Shown: positions 11,991 through 24,206 of the stretch, piece by piece
How positions within the stretch are numbered: the first letter of the stretch is position 1
How the letters are laid out: the number at the start of each line of letters is the position of its first letter
Assembly (NCBI GenBank): GCA_034401795.1
Contig: CM067372.1
Coordinates: forward strand, 13,278,940 to 13,342,939
DNA from: Chaetoderma sp. LZ-2023a
Lineage: Eukaryota > Mollusca > Caudofoveata > Chaetodermatida > Chaetodermatidae
Direction: 5' to 3'
DNA length: 64,000 nt
The notes under the pieces: generated by a model
What the model was told of the DNA's origin: nothing
Databases searched by the model: none
What the model saw: only the letters and a program-made list of their open reading frames with translations
Made by a program: the position numbers and the translations under genes

Positions 11991-12640
11991 GGATACTCTG
12001 GAAATGTCTGATTGTTATATCATTATCATGTGACAATAGTGTCAAAAACATATTAAGAAATAAACCATTTTAAATGTTTCTTAGAAGTCGTCTTGAGCAA
12101 AGTTCATATGCCAACTGCTTATGCGGCAAGCTAGGATGTGTAGCCTATATGATACTGGTGCTCACTAACCATTTAAAAGTGAAACAATGCAATCCATCCA
12201 TCGATTCATCTATCCACCTATTTATATTATAGGTAGGATAGTAACAACAAGGTATTGGTTATTTTCCCCGATATCTGTGTTAAGGGGCGGGCCTTCACCC
12301 TGCCAAGTTGATGCCAGCCGGCTCCATTGTGTGGAGCTGGTGGATCCAGTGCCAGCCCTCAAAATTTCAAATATTTGCGAGACCCATTTTTGGGTCCCGT
12401 GTTTTCATGTCTGCGTAACCAATTGTTCGGTTGCGCAAAATCGGTTTGCGTAACCAATTGGTTGCACAAATTGGTTACGCCAATATTTTATCCAAACCTG
12501 CTTTATCTGAACATATTTCATCTGTATATTAAGTTAATAATGAATTTAAAGTGCATGTTGCTGAATTATCATTAGCATATTGATTACAGCATGGACCTAT
12601 CCACCAATTGCCTAATTTACAGATAAAATATGTTTAGTTA
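11991..12640. other. No gene; short palindrome near 12.41-12.48 kb
   Basis: No gene recognised. At about 12411-12480 the words GCGTAACCAATTG and CAATTTGGTTACGC-like mirrors (AACCAATTGG, TTGGTTACGC) form a compact inverted structure of unknown origin. Confidence 0.4.
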
Positions 12641-12950
12641 CTCAACTATTGACCTCATAATCAATTACATCACATATAGGTTGATGTCACCATTCACTAT
12701 TATAATTGAGAGACAATAATAACTCTCATAGTAGTCTTTCAGTAAGTATTAATTGTATGTCTTTGCAATTTAATAAACTTTCTGTTGATTGTTTTGAGGG
12801 GAAGTTTGTTTCAAAGTAATCACCAAGTTAGCGTTACCATGAAATTGAGATTCTGGGACAAAGCTTGGAGCATAGCTTAGCTAGAGATGGGTGGGGAATA
12901 ACTAAAAGTGGATTCATCCATTGTGATATAAGTACTGTAATATGTCTCAA
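12641..12950 (+). mobile_element. F1-type MITE remnant, forward orientation
   Basis: Shares with the 61 kb copy the blocks ATTGTATGTCTTT, TTTAATAAAC, a degraded hairpin (TTGATTGTTTTGAGGGG...TTTCAAAGTAAT) and the tail TTAGCTAGAGATGGGTGGGG. The hairpin loop has largely been deleted. Confidence 0.55.
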
Positions 12951-13018
12951 GTAAATTTGTCAAAAAGCAGATTGAGTTTTTGTTTTATGTCCATTCATTC
13001 GTTCCATTTCATGACCAA

Positions 13019-13100
13019 GAAGAATATTTTGGAAAATTTACCCCTGAAATTACAAGCTCGATAACTGAGCCAGTCATTCAGGTTTACTTAAGTCTCCAAA
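13019..13100. repeat. F2 palindromic hairpin
   Basis: Degraded F2 palindrome: GAAAATTTACC at one side, GAGCCAGTCATTCAGG at the other, with the apex ATAACTGAGCC. Related copies lie at 29200-29285, 30938-31030, 32268-32352 and 62085-62160. Confidence 0.6.
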
Positions 13101-15309
13101 AACAATACTCCTTTGGTCTGCAAATGTACATTTTCCCTGCCAAAATATCAGTATTTGTATGACAACACTCATTGGTAACATCTTTCCACCTTGCAACAAT
13201 TTCAGGGTTCATACACCTAGGGCACAATAAAATTCCATACTTTTTCCAAACATATATTTCAAAATTCCAGACCAACTATAATAATTAGTGACTAATGACC
13301 CAATATTTATAAATATCTTAACACCCTCCTCCCACCCCACCCACGAACCCCCACTACAAAAACAAAGAATTGAATATCTTACATTATTGTGGCTTACCTA
13401 GTTGAGCAACCCTCTCCAGCCTACCCACCACCACCTTGAAATCAATGGCTTCCAGTCATATTATTTTCAAAATATTTAAAAGAATATGCTTTAATTTGTA
13501 AAGAATTCCACCTGTATCAAAGAACTACCGTCTTAATTGACCCAAAAACAACAGGGGTTGAAACGTTTATAAAATTGTAGCTGTGACGGGTAGATTTTTT
13601 TGTAACTGTTACCAAATATTTGTACTTGTAGAAGCAGCGTACATTTCTAATATAAAACAATAACCCGCAAGTCCACCACAATAAAAAACGCAAGCAGCTC
13701 TTATAGTAGATAGCTTGACCCTTCTTAACTTGTACGCTTTAAACTGACAATTTAGTGCAAATGCCATTTAGTTGAAAATAAGAGTTACTACGCACCGGTT
13801 TTCCTGACATATAGTCCTGTTTTCTCGGTCGCTCCAAAGCAATGAACCACTTAAATATCGGGTGGTATTACCGTCAGAACCTTCCAATAATAATATATTG
13901 GGTCATATAACCCATCACAGTGGGCGCTAACATATTGCTTTACTGCGTTTAAAAGCGGCACAGTGACTAGATTTTTCGTTCGCCATTAGCCATCAATATT
14001 AATCGCAAGAGTCGCACAGAGATTGGTTGAAATAAATCATGTGATTAATTCGTTATGAATGACAACGAGGCACGTGATAAAAATGTTACTACGATAGTAA
14101 TTTTCGTTCATGCCTATTGAAATCGGATATCCCGCGAGCCAATCAGAAACTACGAGTGTGCATTATCGATTGTTATTAACTACGACTGCGCAGTCACGCG
14201 AGAGATTTCTCATTACCGATGTATTAGCAGAGCCCTCTCTAGTCTGATTCGTGACATAATTTTTATTGTTGAAATTAGTAACCGGGATCGTGGCGTTCTG
14301 TAAGAATGGAATGTTTATGTTTTTGGAAGCGTTTATTTACGAGAATCCAGTTGGATTCCCGTATTTTTCAATTTCGGGAATATTATGAGAATCCCGTCGA
14401 ATTTCGAGGCCTGAATTATTGTGTGTCATGGACAAATATACACTAACACAGTAGCTCGGATCTATGAATGTAAAAGTTTAACTAAAAAGATAAATTCTTA
14501 AACAGCTGCCTCTACAAGCCAACTGAAACTCAAGGAGAATATACTATGAGCCTCACTCAACAATGCATGTCTTCCTATGTTATATCGGGATCCAATCGCT
14601 TATATAAAATAATACATCGGGAACATGCCAGCCGACGGTTGCATGTACTTGCATGCAACGGTTTATAATTGAACAGTCCGTTGTTGATGTATAAAATTGA
14701 ACAGTCCGTTGTTGATGCATAACGTGTAGCGAGACTAGTTCCCGGCCGATGTAGTAATGCTAGTGGCAATACAACGGAAGTTTGTCTCTGATACATGCGC
14801 GCTGTCGCTTATTTATAGAATTTGACAGACAGATGTTATCGATCTTTTAGATGTTTGAAAATGCTAAATTCCGTTGTAAATAGCATGCTTCATATCAAAA
14901 AGTTGTTGAAATTTTTGTGTTTTCCATGATCAGAGATAACTACCGTTCTGGGCTTCGTCACTTACGTGACCACTTTTTCGTTCATGGTAATTTTACTTCA
15001 AGTAAACGGCACGATCGTTTCGTTCGCGCCAAATTTTAAGGGCTGTGCTCCTCTGGGATGGCGGGCCTTTTGTAGCCTGTTTTATTCCATTGGGGGTTTT
15101 GGCGTCTCATGGAGGGAGGGGCGCCTTAGTTTCCGCCACCCTTCTTCTTTTCCTTTCCCTAGCGGGCAGCACGGTGGGTGAGTCCACCATGCTTGAGCTG
15201 GGGGCCCCTTTGACGGGTGTGTTGTGGCTATTCTTGGCGGATAGTTCAGTTTTTGATGGCTCTTAATAATTCCGGTTTTGTCATTCTTGGCAGTATTCAT
15301 GTTTTTACC
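13101..15309. other. No gene recognised
   Basis: A half F1 core lies at 13454-13490 (CCAGTCATATTATTTTCAAA). About 28 bp (TTGAACAGTCCGTTGTTGAT) is tandemly duplicated at 14667-14720. ORFs at 14966-15266 show no recognisable motif. Confidence 0.5.
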
Positions 15310-15950
15310 AGATTAATAACAAAGTCTCAAACACTTCGAACCACGCTACCGCATCATACAAGTGCTCTCCTCAGACCCCTCCAACCAGCAAACGCAAATG
15401 CTGACAAACACCAGATGGGGGACACATAAAGCCCCACCTAGGCCAACACAATCGTATGAGGCCACTCTATTCCTCTGATGAGTTCAACACTTTGAACGAA
15501 ACGCTTAAAGTCTGAATTATATCTAAACCAACTGAGACACATGAGATGTCTCAGTGTTAGATCATATCTTTGAATGGTCACCCCAGATAGGCACCACCGC
15601 CTACATATCCCGAAAAATGTCTGGATAAAATGCCAAAACAAAACAGGCATAACACCACAAAAAAATCCCTAACAAAATCCACAAAAAATAACGCCAAGCA
15701 GCCAAAAAAGGCTGCCAAACCGCTAGGCCTCCAGACCGCCATATACCACCCACCCATAAGCCTGCCATGCCTCCACGCATGTGCAACACTCTAATGCTGC
15801 CAAAAAGTGACTGGAGGCCCCTAGGGAGAGTATATAAGGAACCCCTCAGACCCCAAAGGCCATTCAGACTTTACTTGAATTAACACCATTATGAACAAGT
15901 GTCAGGATATCTCATAAGACTTGAAGTGTTTGAGACGTTGTCATTAATCT
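15310..15950. mobile_element. MITE-like element with 28-bp terminal inverted repeats (641 bp)
   Basis: 15310-15337 and the complement of 15923-15950 match at 26 of 28 positions (AGATTAAT...GTCTCAAACACTTC). The interior is C/A-rich with no coding motif. A TATA-like GTATATAAGG lies near 15831-15840, about 80 bp from the right end. No clear TSD is visible in the flanks, so the superfamily is undecided. It could be a DNA-transposon derivative or another element bounded by inverted repeats. Confidence 0.65.
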
Positions 15951-17445
15951 ATATTATAAGTAGCCCAAAATATCAATAAAGGGGTGAAGTGAACATTGAA
16001 GAATCAAATTGGACAACTATACTCTTATATTTTGAAGACAATAGCTTCACAATACTAACAATAAAATTGCATCAGATTAGGATTCTCCATTAGACGCTTC
16101 ACAATTGTATTGGTTATATTCACTACTAAGTTATGAATGTGAATAGATGGATAAAATGATAAGTTAATGTGCTGTCGTCACAACCTTATTATCTGTAAAA
16201 TGTACTCTATCTGTATTTGTGGATGATAATATGACATATTTTTTTTAACATGATACCATAATGCTGGAAATTGTTGTCATTAATGTGACTGTAGTACTAT
16301 TCAGTTGGCCTGTTGCCAAACATATGGCAGTTAAATTTATTCCAAATGTTAAACATTACAAGGGCAGTCTCAGCTAATCTTGTAAGATTCAAAATTTGAA
16401 ACTTGTCCATGAAAAATGGGCATTGTCACCTCCAACTCATTCATCATATTTACCTCCAGAAATGCAGGCGATGCATTCTGAGAGCATCTAGATTTAAAAC
16501 CACCCCCACCCCCGATTGGACCCACCCCTTCGTGGATTCCTGGATCCGCCCCTGTATAGACATGAATTTGTTTATGTGTTTTGCATTGTTTTTTAATTTT
16601 TTCTTTTGCTTTTCATAACTTACATCATTGTTAACATTATTATTTAGAATATTAATATTTACATCATTTACAATAATGGCTTCACTGGTTCCATATATAT
16701 CTGTCCTGTTAAAGGAAATCTGTAGTTATATTTGCATATATGTATAACCATTCTGACATGGAGCAGAACATAAAGGTCTTGCCCGCGCTCGGTAATATTT
16801 TTAACTTTAACTAACTAACTTTGACATCAGGGTCAGGGTGCTAAGGGTTAAACTCTTAAATCTAACGGTTTCAAGACTTAATTAATCCACAACAGTCAAA
16901 CCATTCAGAACAAACTAGATATCAAAGAAAGAACTTTTGAATTGGACTGATCAAGCCATACTACAACAAAAACACTAAGCAATAACACGCCAGTGGCTCT
17001 ATGCCTTGTAAAATTATGATGATGTATCAATAATGTACCACGAAAATAGATAAGGATTAAAGAAACGGCTGTATTTCTATGAGCTTAAGTTTAGCCGCTG
17101 TGACACAGAGCACATTTAACTCACTCGTCTTATCACATATTGACTGAAGCAATCGCATTTTCTGCAAAACGTCCATATCTTCTTCAATTTATCTGTTTAT
17201 ATAGCTTTTCCTTCTTTTCACTTTCATATCGTGCTCCTCTTTGCGGTTACACCCAATTAAAGTTACCCTGAAACAATATGCTGGGACTAATTATAGCTAC
17301 CATCATCATCCGAAGAGCCGTAGCTCCGATACGAGATTGTAGACCTCAACCTGTGATTGAAGACGATCGCAGTTTATTTGCGACCTTCAAAAGCTTTCTT
17401 CAACATGTAAGGAAAAACTAACATCAAGATACAGGGTTCATGGTC
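15951..17445. other. No gene; possible LINE 3' trailer and repeat end
   Basis: No gene recognised. 16494-16556 reads, on the minus strand, as a G-rich repeat end starting CAGGGGCGGATCCAGG, resembling transposon termini I have seen in invertebrates. Part of 16800-17445 may be the 3' noncoding region of the minus-strand LINE; a TTAAC-TAAC-TAAC string at 16800-16822 could be its tail. Confidence 0.35.
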
Positions 17446-18306
17446 TCAAGGACAGTGTAAATTCAAGCACTTTTTTATTATTATCGATAATACTGAACAC
17501 AGACCGTACAGGCCTCTATATTCAGATGCATGAGTGACGCTAGGTTTTGAAATGATTACTTCATGGTGACGGTGCCTCGGAGTTAAATTTAATTTGTGCA
17601 TTGTCCCAGTATGTATCAAGTCGGTTTTTAAAGCTTTGAATGGTCGGGGCGTTAACGATACATGGTCAGTTACGTTATTCCATGCTTTTGCTATTCTGTA
17701 ATAAAATGAAAACGTGGATATATTATATTTAGCTCGCTGGATAAATAAACTTTTACTATGACCCCTGTTACTATTTCTTAAAGCAGATTTTAATGTTGGT
17801 ACTGTGTCTGGATCATAGGTATTCAAAACCCTATATGTTTCAACCATGTCCCCTCTCAGACGTCTGTATGTGAGTGTGGGGAGGTTTAGAGAACGTAACC
17901 TATGCTCGTAACTGAGATTGCAAAATCCAGGGACAATCTTTGTTGCACGCCTCTGCACATTTTCCCACAGTGTGTATGTTTTTTAAGGTGTGGGGACCCT
18001 ACTGCATGTGCAAATTCAATGTGGGGGGCGCACAAAAGCTTTATATAATAGCAAAATGTTTTCTCTATCCAAGTATTTGTAGGTTCGTCTAATGAGGCCC
18101 ATGATACTGTTGGCTTTGTTGATTTTATTTTGAATGTGGTGATCAAAGGAGAGAGCCGAGTCAAAGATGACTCCGAGATCGTTTTCGTTGTCCACATGGG
18201 ATAGAGTATGGCTAGCATTATCACATTCAAGTTTATATTGGAAATTCTGTTTTGTACCTCTACCAATGGATAATACATTACATTTATGAGGGTGGAATTT
18301 TAACAT
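17446..18306 (-). pseudogene. CR1-group LINE, 3' part of ORF2
   Basis: 18306-18016 reads MLKFHPHKCNVLSIGRG...LGVIFDSALSFDHHI, the RT thumb region. 17958-17446 reads MQRRATKIVPGFCNLSYEHR...LRGDMVETYRVLN, the conserved C-terminal module of many CR1-like elements. The two parts are in different frames, and an in-frame stop separates this block from the polymerase above. The element is dead. Confidence 0.85.
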
Positions 18307-18315
18307 CCATATTTT

Positions 18316-18843
18316 TTACCACATTTCTAGGCTTGTCAGATCTGATTGCAGGTCATCACAATCAGATTGTTTTGTAATATGCTTAAAGATCTTTGTGTCA
18401 TCTGCATAAAGATATAGACTGGATGTTTGTATTAGTTCAGGCATGTCATTTATGTAGATCACAAACAGAAGGGGGCTGAGCACACTGCCCTGCGGTATGC
18501 CACTAGTCACGGCTGCCCATTGAGAGTATGAGTCGTTTATACGTACTCGTTGATGCCTACCCACCAGGAAGGATGTAATCCACCCCAAGGCTGGTTTTGT
18601 GATGCCATAACTTGCTAGTTTGTTAATCAAACGGATGTGAGGCACGGTATCAAATGCCTTAGCAAAATCCATATAGATAATGTCCACAGTGCCTCCCTTC
18701 TCTAGCATTTTAATCCATTCATCTAGGACAATTATTAACTGGAGCATGGTTGATCGTCCAGTACGAAATCCATATTGTTTCTTACTAAAAAGTTTATTTG
18801 ATTTCATATGGCTCATTATTTGCTCTCTAATAATGGATTCCAT
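18316..18843 (-). pseudogene. CR1-group LINE reverse transcriptase domain
   Basis: RT motifs in order: a KKQYGFRTGRST block, DFAKAFDTVPH (catalytic Asp), SGIPQGSVLSPLLFVIYIND and LYLYADDTKIF, with an intact YADD catalytic box. It continues the endonuclease ORF after a frame change near 18914-18950 and ends at a stop just after LTSLEMW. The domain architecture (endonuclease then RT, no RNase H) is that of CR1/jockey-type non-LTR retrotransposons, which copy by target-primed reverse transcription. Confidence 0.9.
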
Positions 18844-18913
18844 AACCTTGCAAGCTACACAGGTGAGACTTATGGGTCTATAATTACTTGCAAGTTTGGG
18901 GCTGCCTTTCTTT

Positions 18914-20640
18914 TTAAAAATTGCTGTTACATGGGCCTCCTTCCAATCCTGGTACAGATTTTGTTCTTAATGAAGTTGAGTATATGATTGACAAAGGGTT
19001 GGCTACACAGATGGATAGTTCTTTAAGAACTCGGGGATGTATCCCATCAGGTCCTGCGGATTTAGAGGTTTTCAATTTGGCGAGGTGGGATAAAACTTGT
19101 GCCTCAGTTACTTGTGCCTCAGTGTTTTTAAATGGGATGTTAATAGGTCTAACTGGAATGATTGGCAGGTTGTTGGTAGGTTCATCAGTGAAAATGGTTG
19201 AAAAGTGACATGATAGAACCTCAGCTTTTTCTATGTCAGTTTCTGTGCATTGAGGTTTATTTATCAGCAGTGGAGAAGTACCAGGTTTCGTTTTAATTTT
19301 AGATTTGGCATACATCCAGAATTGCTTAGGGTTTGATTTGGCTGCTTTTGCTATATTTTTTTCATAATTTGTATGCATTTTGTTAGTCAGAGATTTGACT
19401 TTGTTCCGTTGCCTGTTATACTTTATTTTATTTTCGTTTGATCGGTTTGTAAGGAATCTTTCCCAGCATCTGTGTTTTTTCCTAATTTGACCTACAGTAT
19501 TGTAGTCTAATGGGATGTCACCTTTCTTAGTCCAGTTAGGTTTATCTTTAAAGGTATTTGATGGGACATGTCGATTTATCATGTTATTTAGTATCTGTTT
19601 AAAAATTGACCATTGCTGATTAGCATCATCTGGGCAATCATAAAATTTATTTGTCCAGTTTATATTTATGAGGTTGTTATTTATTTCTTTATAGTTTCCT
19701 TTGTCTAGAAGAAATTTTTTCTTCACAGGTTTTCCTGCCAGATAAGAATGTAAATGGAATGTGATAATAGAATGGTCACTTTTACCGAGTAGGCTCAGGT
19801 AATCTAAATCTGATATCATTTCTTCTTCATTGGTTAAAAGCAGATCAAGTATATTAGGTGTAACATTATTCCTAAATCTGGTGGGCCTATTTATATGCTG
19901 GTATAAATAGGTGTCACGAATACATTCAATGAACGAGTACTCTTGACTTATTTCTTTTTTTGTGGTTGACCATGTGTTCCAGCAGATATCAGGATAGTTA
20001 AAGTCACCCACTATTAAAAGATGGCTATAATGTAGCATGGCAACATGTTTTAATAATTGTACCAGTTTTTCATTGTTTTCCCTTGTTCCACTGTCAGACC
20101 TATATATACCACCAATTAATAACTTGTCCCGTGAATATAATTTTATCTCAATCCAGACTGATTCTTCATATTCGAATGTGATTAAGTCAGAACCACTAGC
20201 ACATACAGAAGAATGTGTGTAGATGATTATTCCCCTGCCTATTGTCTTATCAACATTTGTTTGGTGTATGGTATACCCATCAACATTGTAGTCCTCTAGG
20301 GTTAGTTCTCTATAATGTTTGGGTTTCACTTCAGTTATAATAATAATTAACGGTTTATTGCTGTTTAATTCAGTCATTTTGTTTCGGAGACAGTCTGCAT
20401 TTGTGTGTAAACATTTTATGGGAACGTTGAATAGAGATTGATGGGATGTTTCATTAGAGGCACCGTCACCATTGGTGGCCAGATTTCTAAAATTATTTTC
20501 ATATTTTGTATTGTTAGTTTGCTGTAATCCTTGTTCAGTTGTTTGGTAGTTTTTACATGTGTCTGTTATTTCGCTTGTATATTCATCTATGAGGTCAAGA
20601 AATTGGTTTGATAAAAAGGTTTGTTTCGGTTGAAAGACAT
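18914..20640 (-). pseudogene. CR1-group LINE ORF2 endonuclease and RT N-terminus
   Basis: An apurinic-type endonuclease is visible: HTNADCLRNK upstream of the first Met at 20377, IIIITEVKPKHY with the catalytic Glu, GGIYRSDSG, LLIVGDFNYPDICW, and DLLLTNEEEMI...GKSDHSII at the end. The RT N-terminus follows (SAGPDGIHPRVLKEL). The frame stays open upstream of the Met, so the start lies further toward 20640 or beyond. A 15-bp tandem duplication at 19095-19124 inserts five residues. The frame is lost near 18950. Confidence 0.88.
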
Positions 20641-20787
20641 TTGGAAGAGGCTTTGATTTTTGTCGTATGACTGGTTTCCAGGAGTGTGACTCTGCCTGAG
20701 ATGATGATTCATTGTGCTCCTCCCTATATTCCTCCCAAAATGAAAATCCTGCTCAGGTTCGGAGTCATACACATCAGCGAAATACAT
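20587..20787 (-). pseudogene. Possible ORF1 or N-terminal fragment of the LINE
   Basis: A short ORF (MYFADVYDSEPEQDFHF...) directly upstream and overlapping the open ORF2 frame in another register. No zinc-knuckle or coiled coil is visible, so assignment to the LINE is by position only. Confidence 0.3.
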
Positions 20788-20821
20788 ATCAGCGAAATGT
20801 TTTTAAGGCCTCTTATGCAAT

Positions 20822-21600
20822 TTTTGCTGATTTTTAGTAACCAATTTAAAATATATAAAAAAATTTGTTTAAACCTCTGAAACCTGCTTTTTCGGTTGAA
20901 TGTTTTGAGGGGGTTTTCACTGGAAGCCGTTGCTGCGTAAGGCAGCAATGGCTTCCAGTCAAATTATTTTCAAAATATTTAACAGATTCCATATAAGCTA
21001 GCCTTGAACACAGAAATTTATGGCATTGGCCGCTTAACCCCATTAATGACCAGGCCAGCCAGAACCGGTCCCTGCATTGCTCTTGGGGAATGTCTGCTTG
21101 CGGAGCCGGAGGGGGCTATTTCAGCGGATTTATAGCTGGAATGATGGACTCTATAACCGGGTCAGTCATTTCAGCTGTGGATCTGCTGGGATGGCCTCCT
21201 CTTGCCTTGCAAGTGGAGATTCACTTGCAAGTGGAATTTCGCTGATTTTTAGTAACCAATTAAAAAAGAAAATTCTTTTTTAAACCTCTGAAAACTGCTT
21301 TTTCAGTTGAATGTTTTGGAGACGTTTTCACTGGAAGCCATTGCCTAGCATTGAACACAGAAATTCATGGCATTAGCCCCTTAACCCCATTAATGACCAG
21401 GCCAGCCAGAACCGGTCCCTGCATTGCTCTTGGGGAATGTCTGCTTGCAGAGCTGGAGGGGGATATTTCAGCGGATTTATAGCTGGAATGACGGACTCAA
21501 TAACGGGGTCAGTCGTTTCGGCTGTGGATCTGCTGTGATGGCCGCCTCTTGCCTTGCAAGTGGAAATTCACTGAGCACAGATTTCACTTTTCATGACCAA
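20822..21600. repeat. Tandem duplication spanning F1 and F2 hairpins
   Basis: A ~410-bp unit beginning TTTTTAGTAACCAATT (about 20828) repeats at about 21245 and runs to 21600. Both units carry a GGTTGAATGTTTTG / CACTGGAAGCC F1 arm, the block CCATTAATGACCAGGCCAGCC, and an F2-like GCTGGAATGA-GGACTC arm. Unit 1 has the full F1 palindrome (20897-20985); unit 2 lacks the returning arm, so the later landmarks are ~347 rather than ~412 bp apart. Confidence 0.75.
20897..20985. repeat. F1 palindromic hairpin
   Basis: Arms GAATGTTTTGAG...TTTTCACTGGAAGCC and GGCTTCCAGTCAAATTATTT...CAAAATATTTAACAG close on an apex GTTGCTGCGTAAGGCAGCAAT that is itself palindromic. Confidence 0.75.
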
Positions 21601-22051
21601 ATTTGATCCTCATATACAATGTAACCTAAATGAACTATTCATTCAACATTGTGGTATATAACTAACTGTGTATATGTATATACTATGTGTATGGAATGTG
21701 CATGTATATTTTGTATATATACAAAAATGTGTGCGTGTGTGTAGTCATACCTGCTATTGAGACAACCTCTACATGAAGACCACATCTCTATAAAGCCTGC
21801 TCTATTATGAGTCTCAACTGCTAGAAAATTATGCATTTTGGTCCATAGGCAGGTGGTCCCTGTAGGCAAGTGTTCTCTCTGTGGAGGATCCTCACGGAGA
21901 CCACTTCCCTATAGAATCCACTTTTGTCTGCCCTCACATGGGTGGTCTCTATAGAGAGGTTTGACTTTTATATAACTTCAGTATGTACTCATTGTCTGCG
22001 CACTGATTGCTGGTAAAACATATCCTAGTCCTTAATTGATAGTCCAACTAA

Positions 22052-22522
22052 ATGATGAAGAATCTTACCATTGCCTTCTGGAACATAGACAATGCTAATG
22101 CAAATGAAAATGGCCCGAGGACATGCAAACTCAATGATCCTGATTTTCAGAATTCTACCCAAAACTTCGACATTATCTGTTTAGCGGAAACCCACTGTGG
22201 CGAAAATGATACACTCTCCCTCCGAGGCTTTAATGTGGAAACAAGTCTTAGACCAAAACTAGTTACCGCCACTCGTAACTACGGAGGACTCGCAGTCTGT
22301 ATCAAGAAGGAAATACGCAAAGGCATCAAATTTATAGCTCCTTCTAATACCGAGATTATGTGGTTAAAACTCTGTAGATCCTTCTTTAACCTAGACAAAG
22401 ACCTTTACCTAGCCGTCGTGTACGTCAGTGCTATCGGATCAACATTTACTGCCAGAAGGGAAAATATTTTTGAATTATTAGAGAGTGATATTGCACACTA
22501 CTCCAAATTGGTGATTATTTAA
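22052..22522 (+). pseudogene. Second LINE: endonuclease N-terminal part
   Basis: The frame starts MMKNLTIAFWNIDNANANEN and includes DIICLAETHCGEND with the endonuclease Glu and YGGLAVCIKKEIRKGI. It ends at a stop after YSKLVII. A neighbouring frame continues with LICGDFNARTA, so a single-base-type frame change broke the ORF near 22505. Confidence 0.85.
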
Positions 22523-23400
22523 TCTGCGGTGATTTTAACGCTCGAACTGCTACAGAGCCAGACTTTTGCCTTGGTGACCAATCACCTATTACTGATTTAC
22601 AGCCAGATTACGTTAGTGATGTAGGAACTCCTCGAAACAACATGGATACACATACTGTGGACAATCATGGACAACAATTACTGTTTGTGCAAATCTAGCA
22701 ACCTCCGCATCTTAAACGGTCGTAGTTTGGGTGATTCCTCTGGCCAGTTAACTTGCTATAGCAACTATGGTAAACCCAGTCTCATCGACTACATGCTCAT
22801 CTCCGCTGATCTATTAGACGGAGTAGAATGTTTCAATGTAAATAACCCCACCGAATTATCTATTCATTGTATGCTAACAATGATCCTTACCACCAATGTA
22901 TATAACCATTCATGGAGTGATACTCCTAATTCTCCATGCCCAAAATTCGTATGGACCAATGGCGACGATGTCAAATTTATGAAGGCAATGACAAGCCCGG
23001 TCATAGTGTAAAAAATTAACGATTATATGTCATTGCCTTCTGGTGTCCTATTTAGTAAACCTGCTGACTCCAAAGAACCACTGATAAACTCTATTGACGA
23101 TATTATTATAACTGCAGCCCAGATCTCTGGAATCAAACATGTTGGTAAAAAGAAAATTGCTATTCATAGAAAAACTCTTAATAAGAGGAAATCATGGTTT
23201 GATAATGATTGTCAAATGATGAAAAGAGATCTCCAATGTCTAAGTCGCAAAATTCACAATGACCCATTCAGCGTGACACTACTAAATAACTTCCGCGCCT
23301 TGCGTAAGAAATTCAAAAGACTTGTTGCCAAAAAGAAATCATTGTTCAAACAACAGATCATGGATCAAATGGAATCATTGCAGTCTAAAAACCCATAGGC
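22523..23400 (+). pseudogene. Second LINE: endonuclease C-terminal part and linker
   Basis: Spread over frames: GDFNARTATEPDF (about 22530), then from 22667 LRILNGRSLGDSSGQLTCYS and KPSLIDYMLISADLL, the SxxDYxL signature near the end of AP endonucleases. A basic linker with many Lys/Arg lies in 23027-23398. Stops at about 23009 and 23396 interrupt it. Confidence 0.75.
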
Positions 23401-24206
23401 ATTCTGGAAACTTTTCGACAAACTTAGAGGCAAAAAATAATCAGAAGTCAAGCCCAATTTCATGCAACGAATGGGTCTCACATTTTACGAAACTTGTAAA
23501 CAGCGCTCCTGCCCATATAGAGCAGGAATTTGAAAATTCAATAGATACTTATATCCATTCAAATAGAAACCAAATTTTCAATGAATTGAATTTTAGCATT
23601 AGTACATCGGAGATCTCCTAGGCCATATCTAAGCTTTAAAATGGTAAGGCTATCGGTTTAGACCAAATTCTAAATGAAATGCTAAAAGCTGGACAGAGTC
23701 AACTTTTGCCTGACCTGCACAAACTTTTCAATACTCTATTATCATCAGGACAATTCCCTGAGAACTGGCGATGCAACCTCCTGACGCCAATCCACAAAAA
23801 GGGGATTATTTCCAACCCTGAAAACTATAGAGGTATTGCTGTAGGGAGCAATCTTTGTAAGCTTTTTTGTAGCATACTACAGCTCAGATTATCAAAGTTT
23901 GCTGAGATAAATAAGCTTGTGCCGCAATGTCAAATTGGCTACAAGAAAAATGCCAGAACTGCTGATCACATATTGTCATTAAAATCAGCCATTGACAAAT
24001 ATATTAATACAGCCACAAAGAAATACCTTTTCTGTTGCTTTGTGGACTTCAAATCAGCCTTTGATACAATCTCAAGGAAAAAGCTTGTTTATAAACTTCT
24101 GAACGCAGGTATTGGCGGAAACTATCTCAGTGTCATCCAAAACATGTATTCAGAAGTCAAATATGCAGTTAAAGTTAGCGATGGTTACAGTAATAGCTTC
24201 CCATAG
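23401..24206 (+). pseudogene. Second LINE: reverse transcriptase, first half
   Basis: 23679-24206 reads NWRCNLLTPIHKKG, NPENYRGIAVGSNLCKLF, CQIGYKKNARTADHIL and FCCFVDFKSAFDTISR, RT motifs 1 to A with the catalytic Asp in VDFKSAFD. Upstream, 23408-23676 holds a degraded linker with stops. The frame is lost at 24203, where a 10-bp unit (ATAGCTTCCC) is tandemly duplicated. Confidence 0.88.

Noticed and set aside
14966..15266. Two overlapping ORFs of about 70 codons
   Set aside because: No family motif, no splice sites or promoter, and they overlap each other in different frames.
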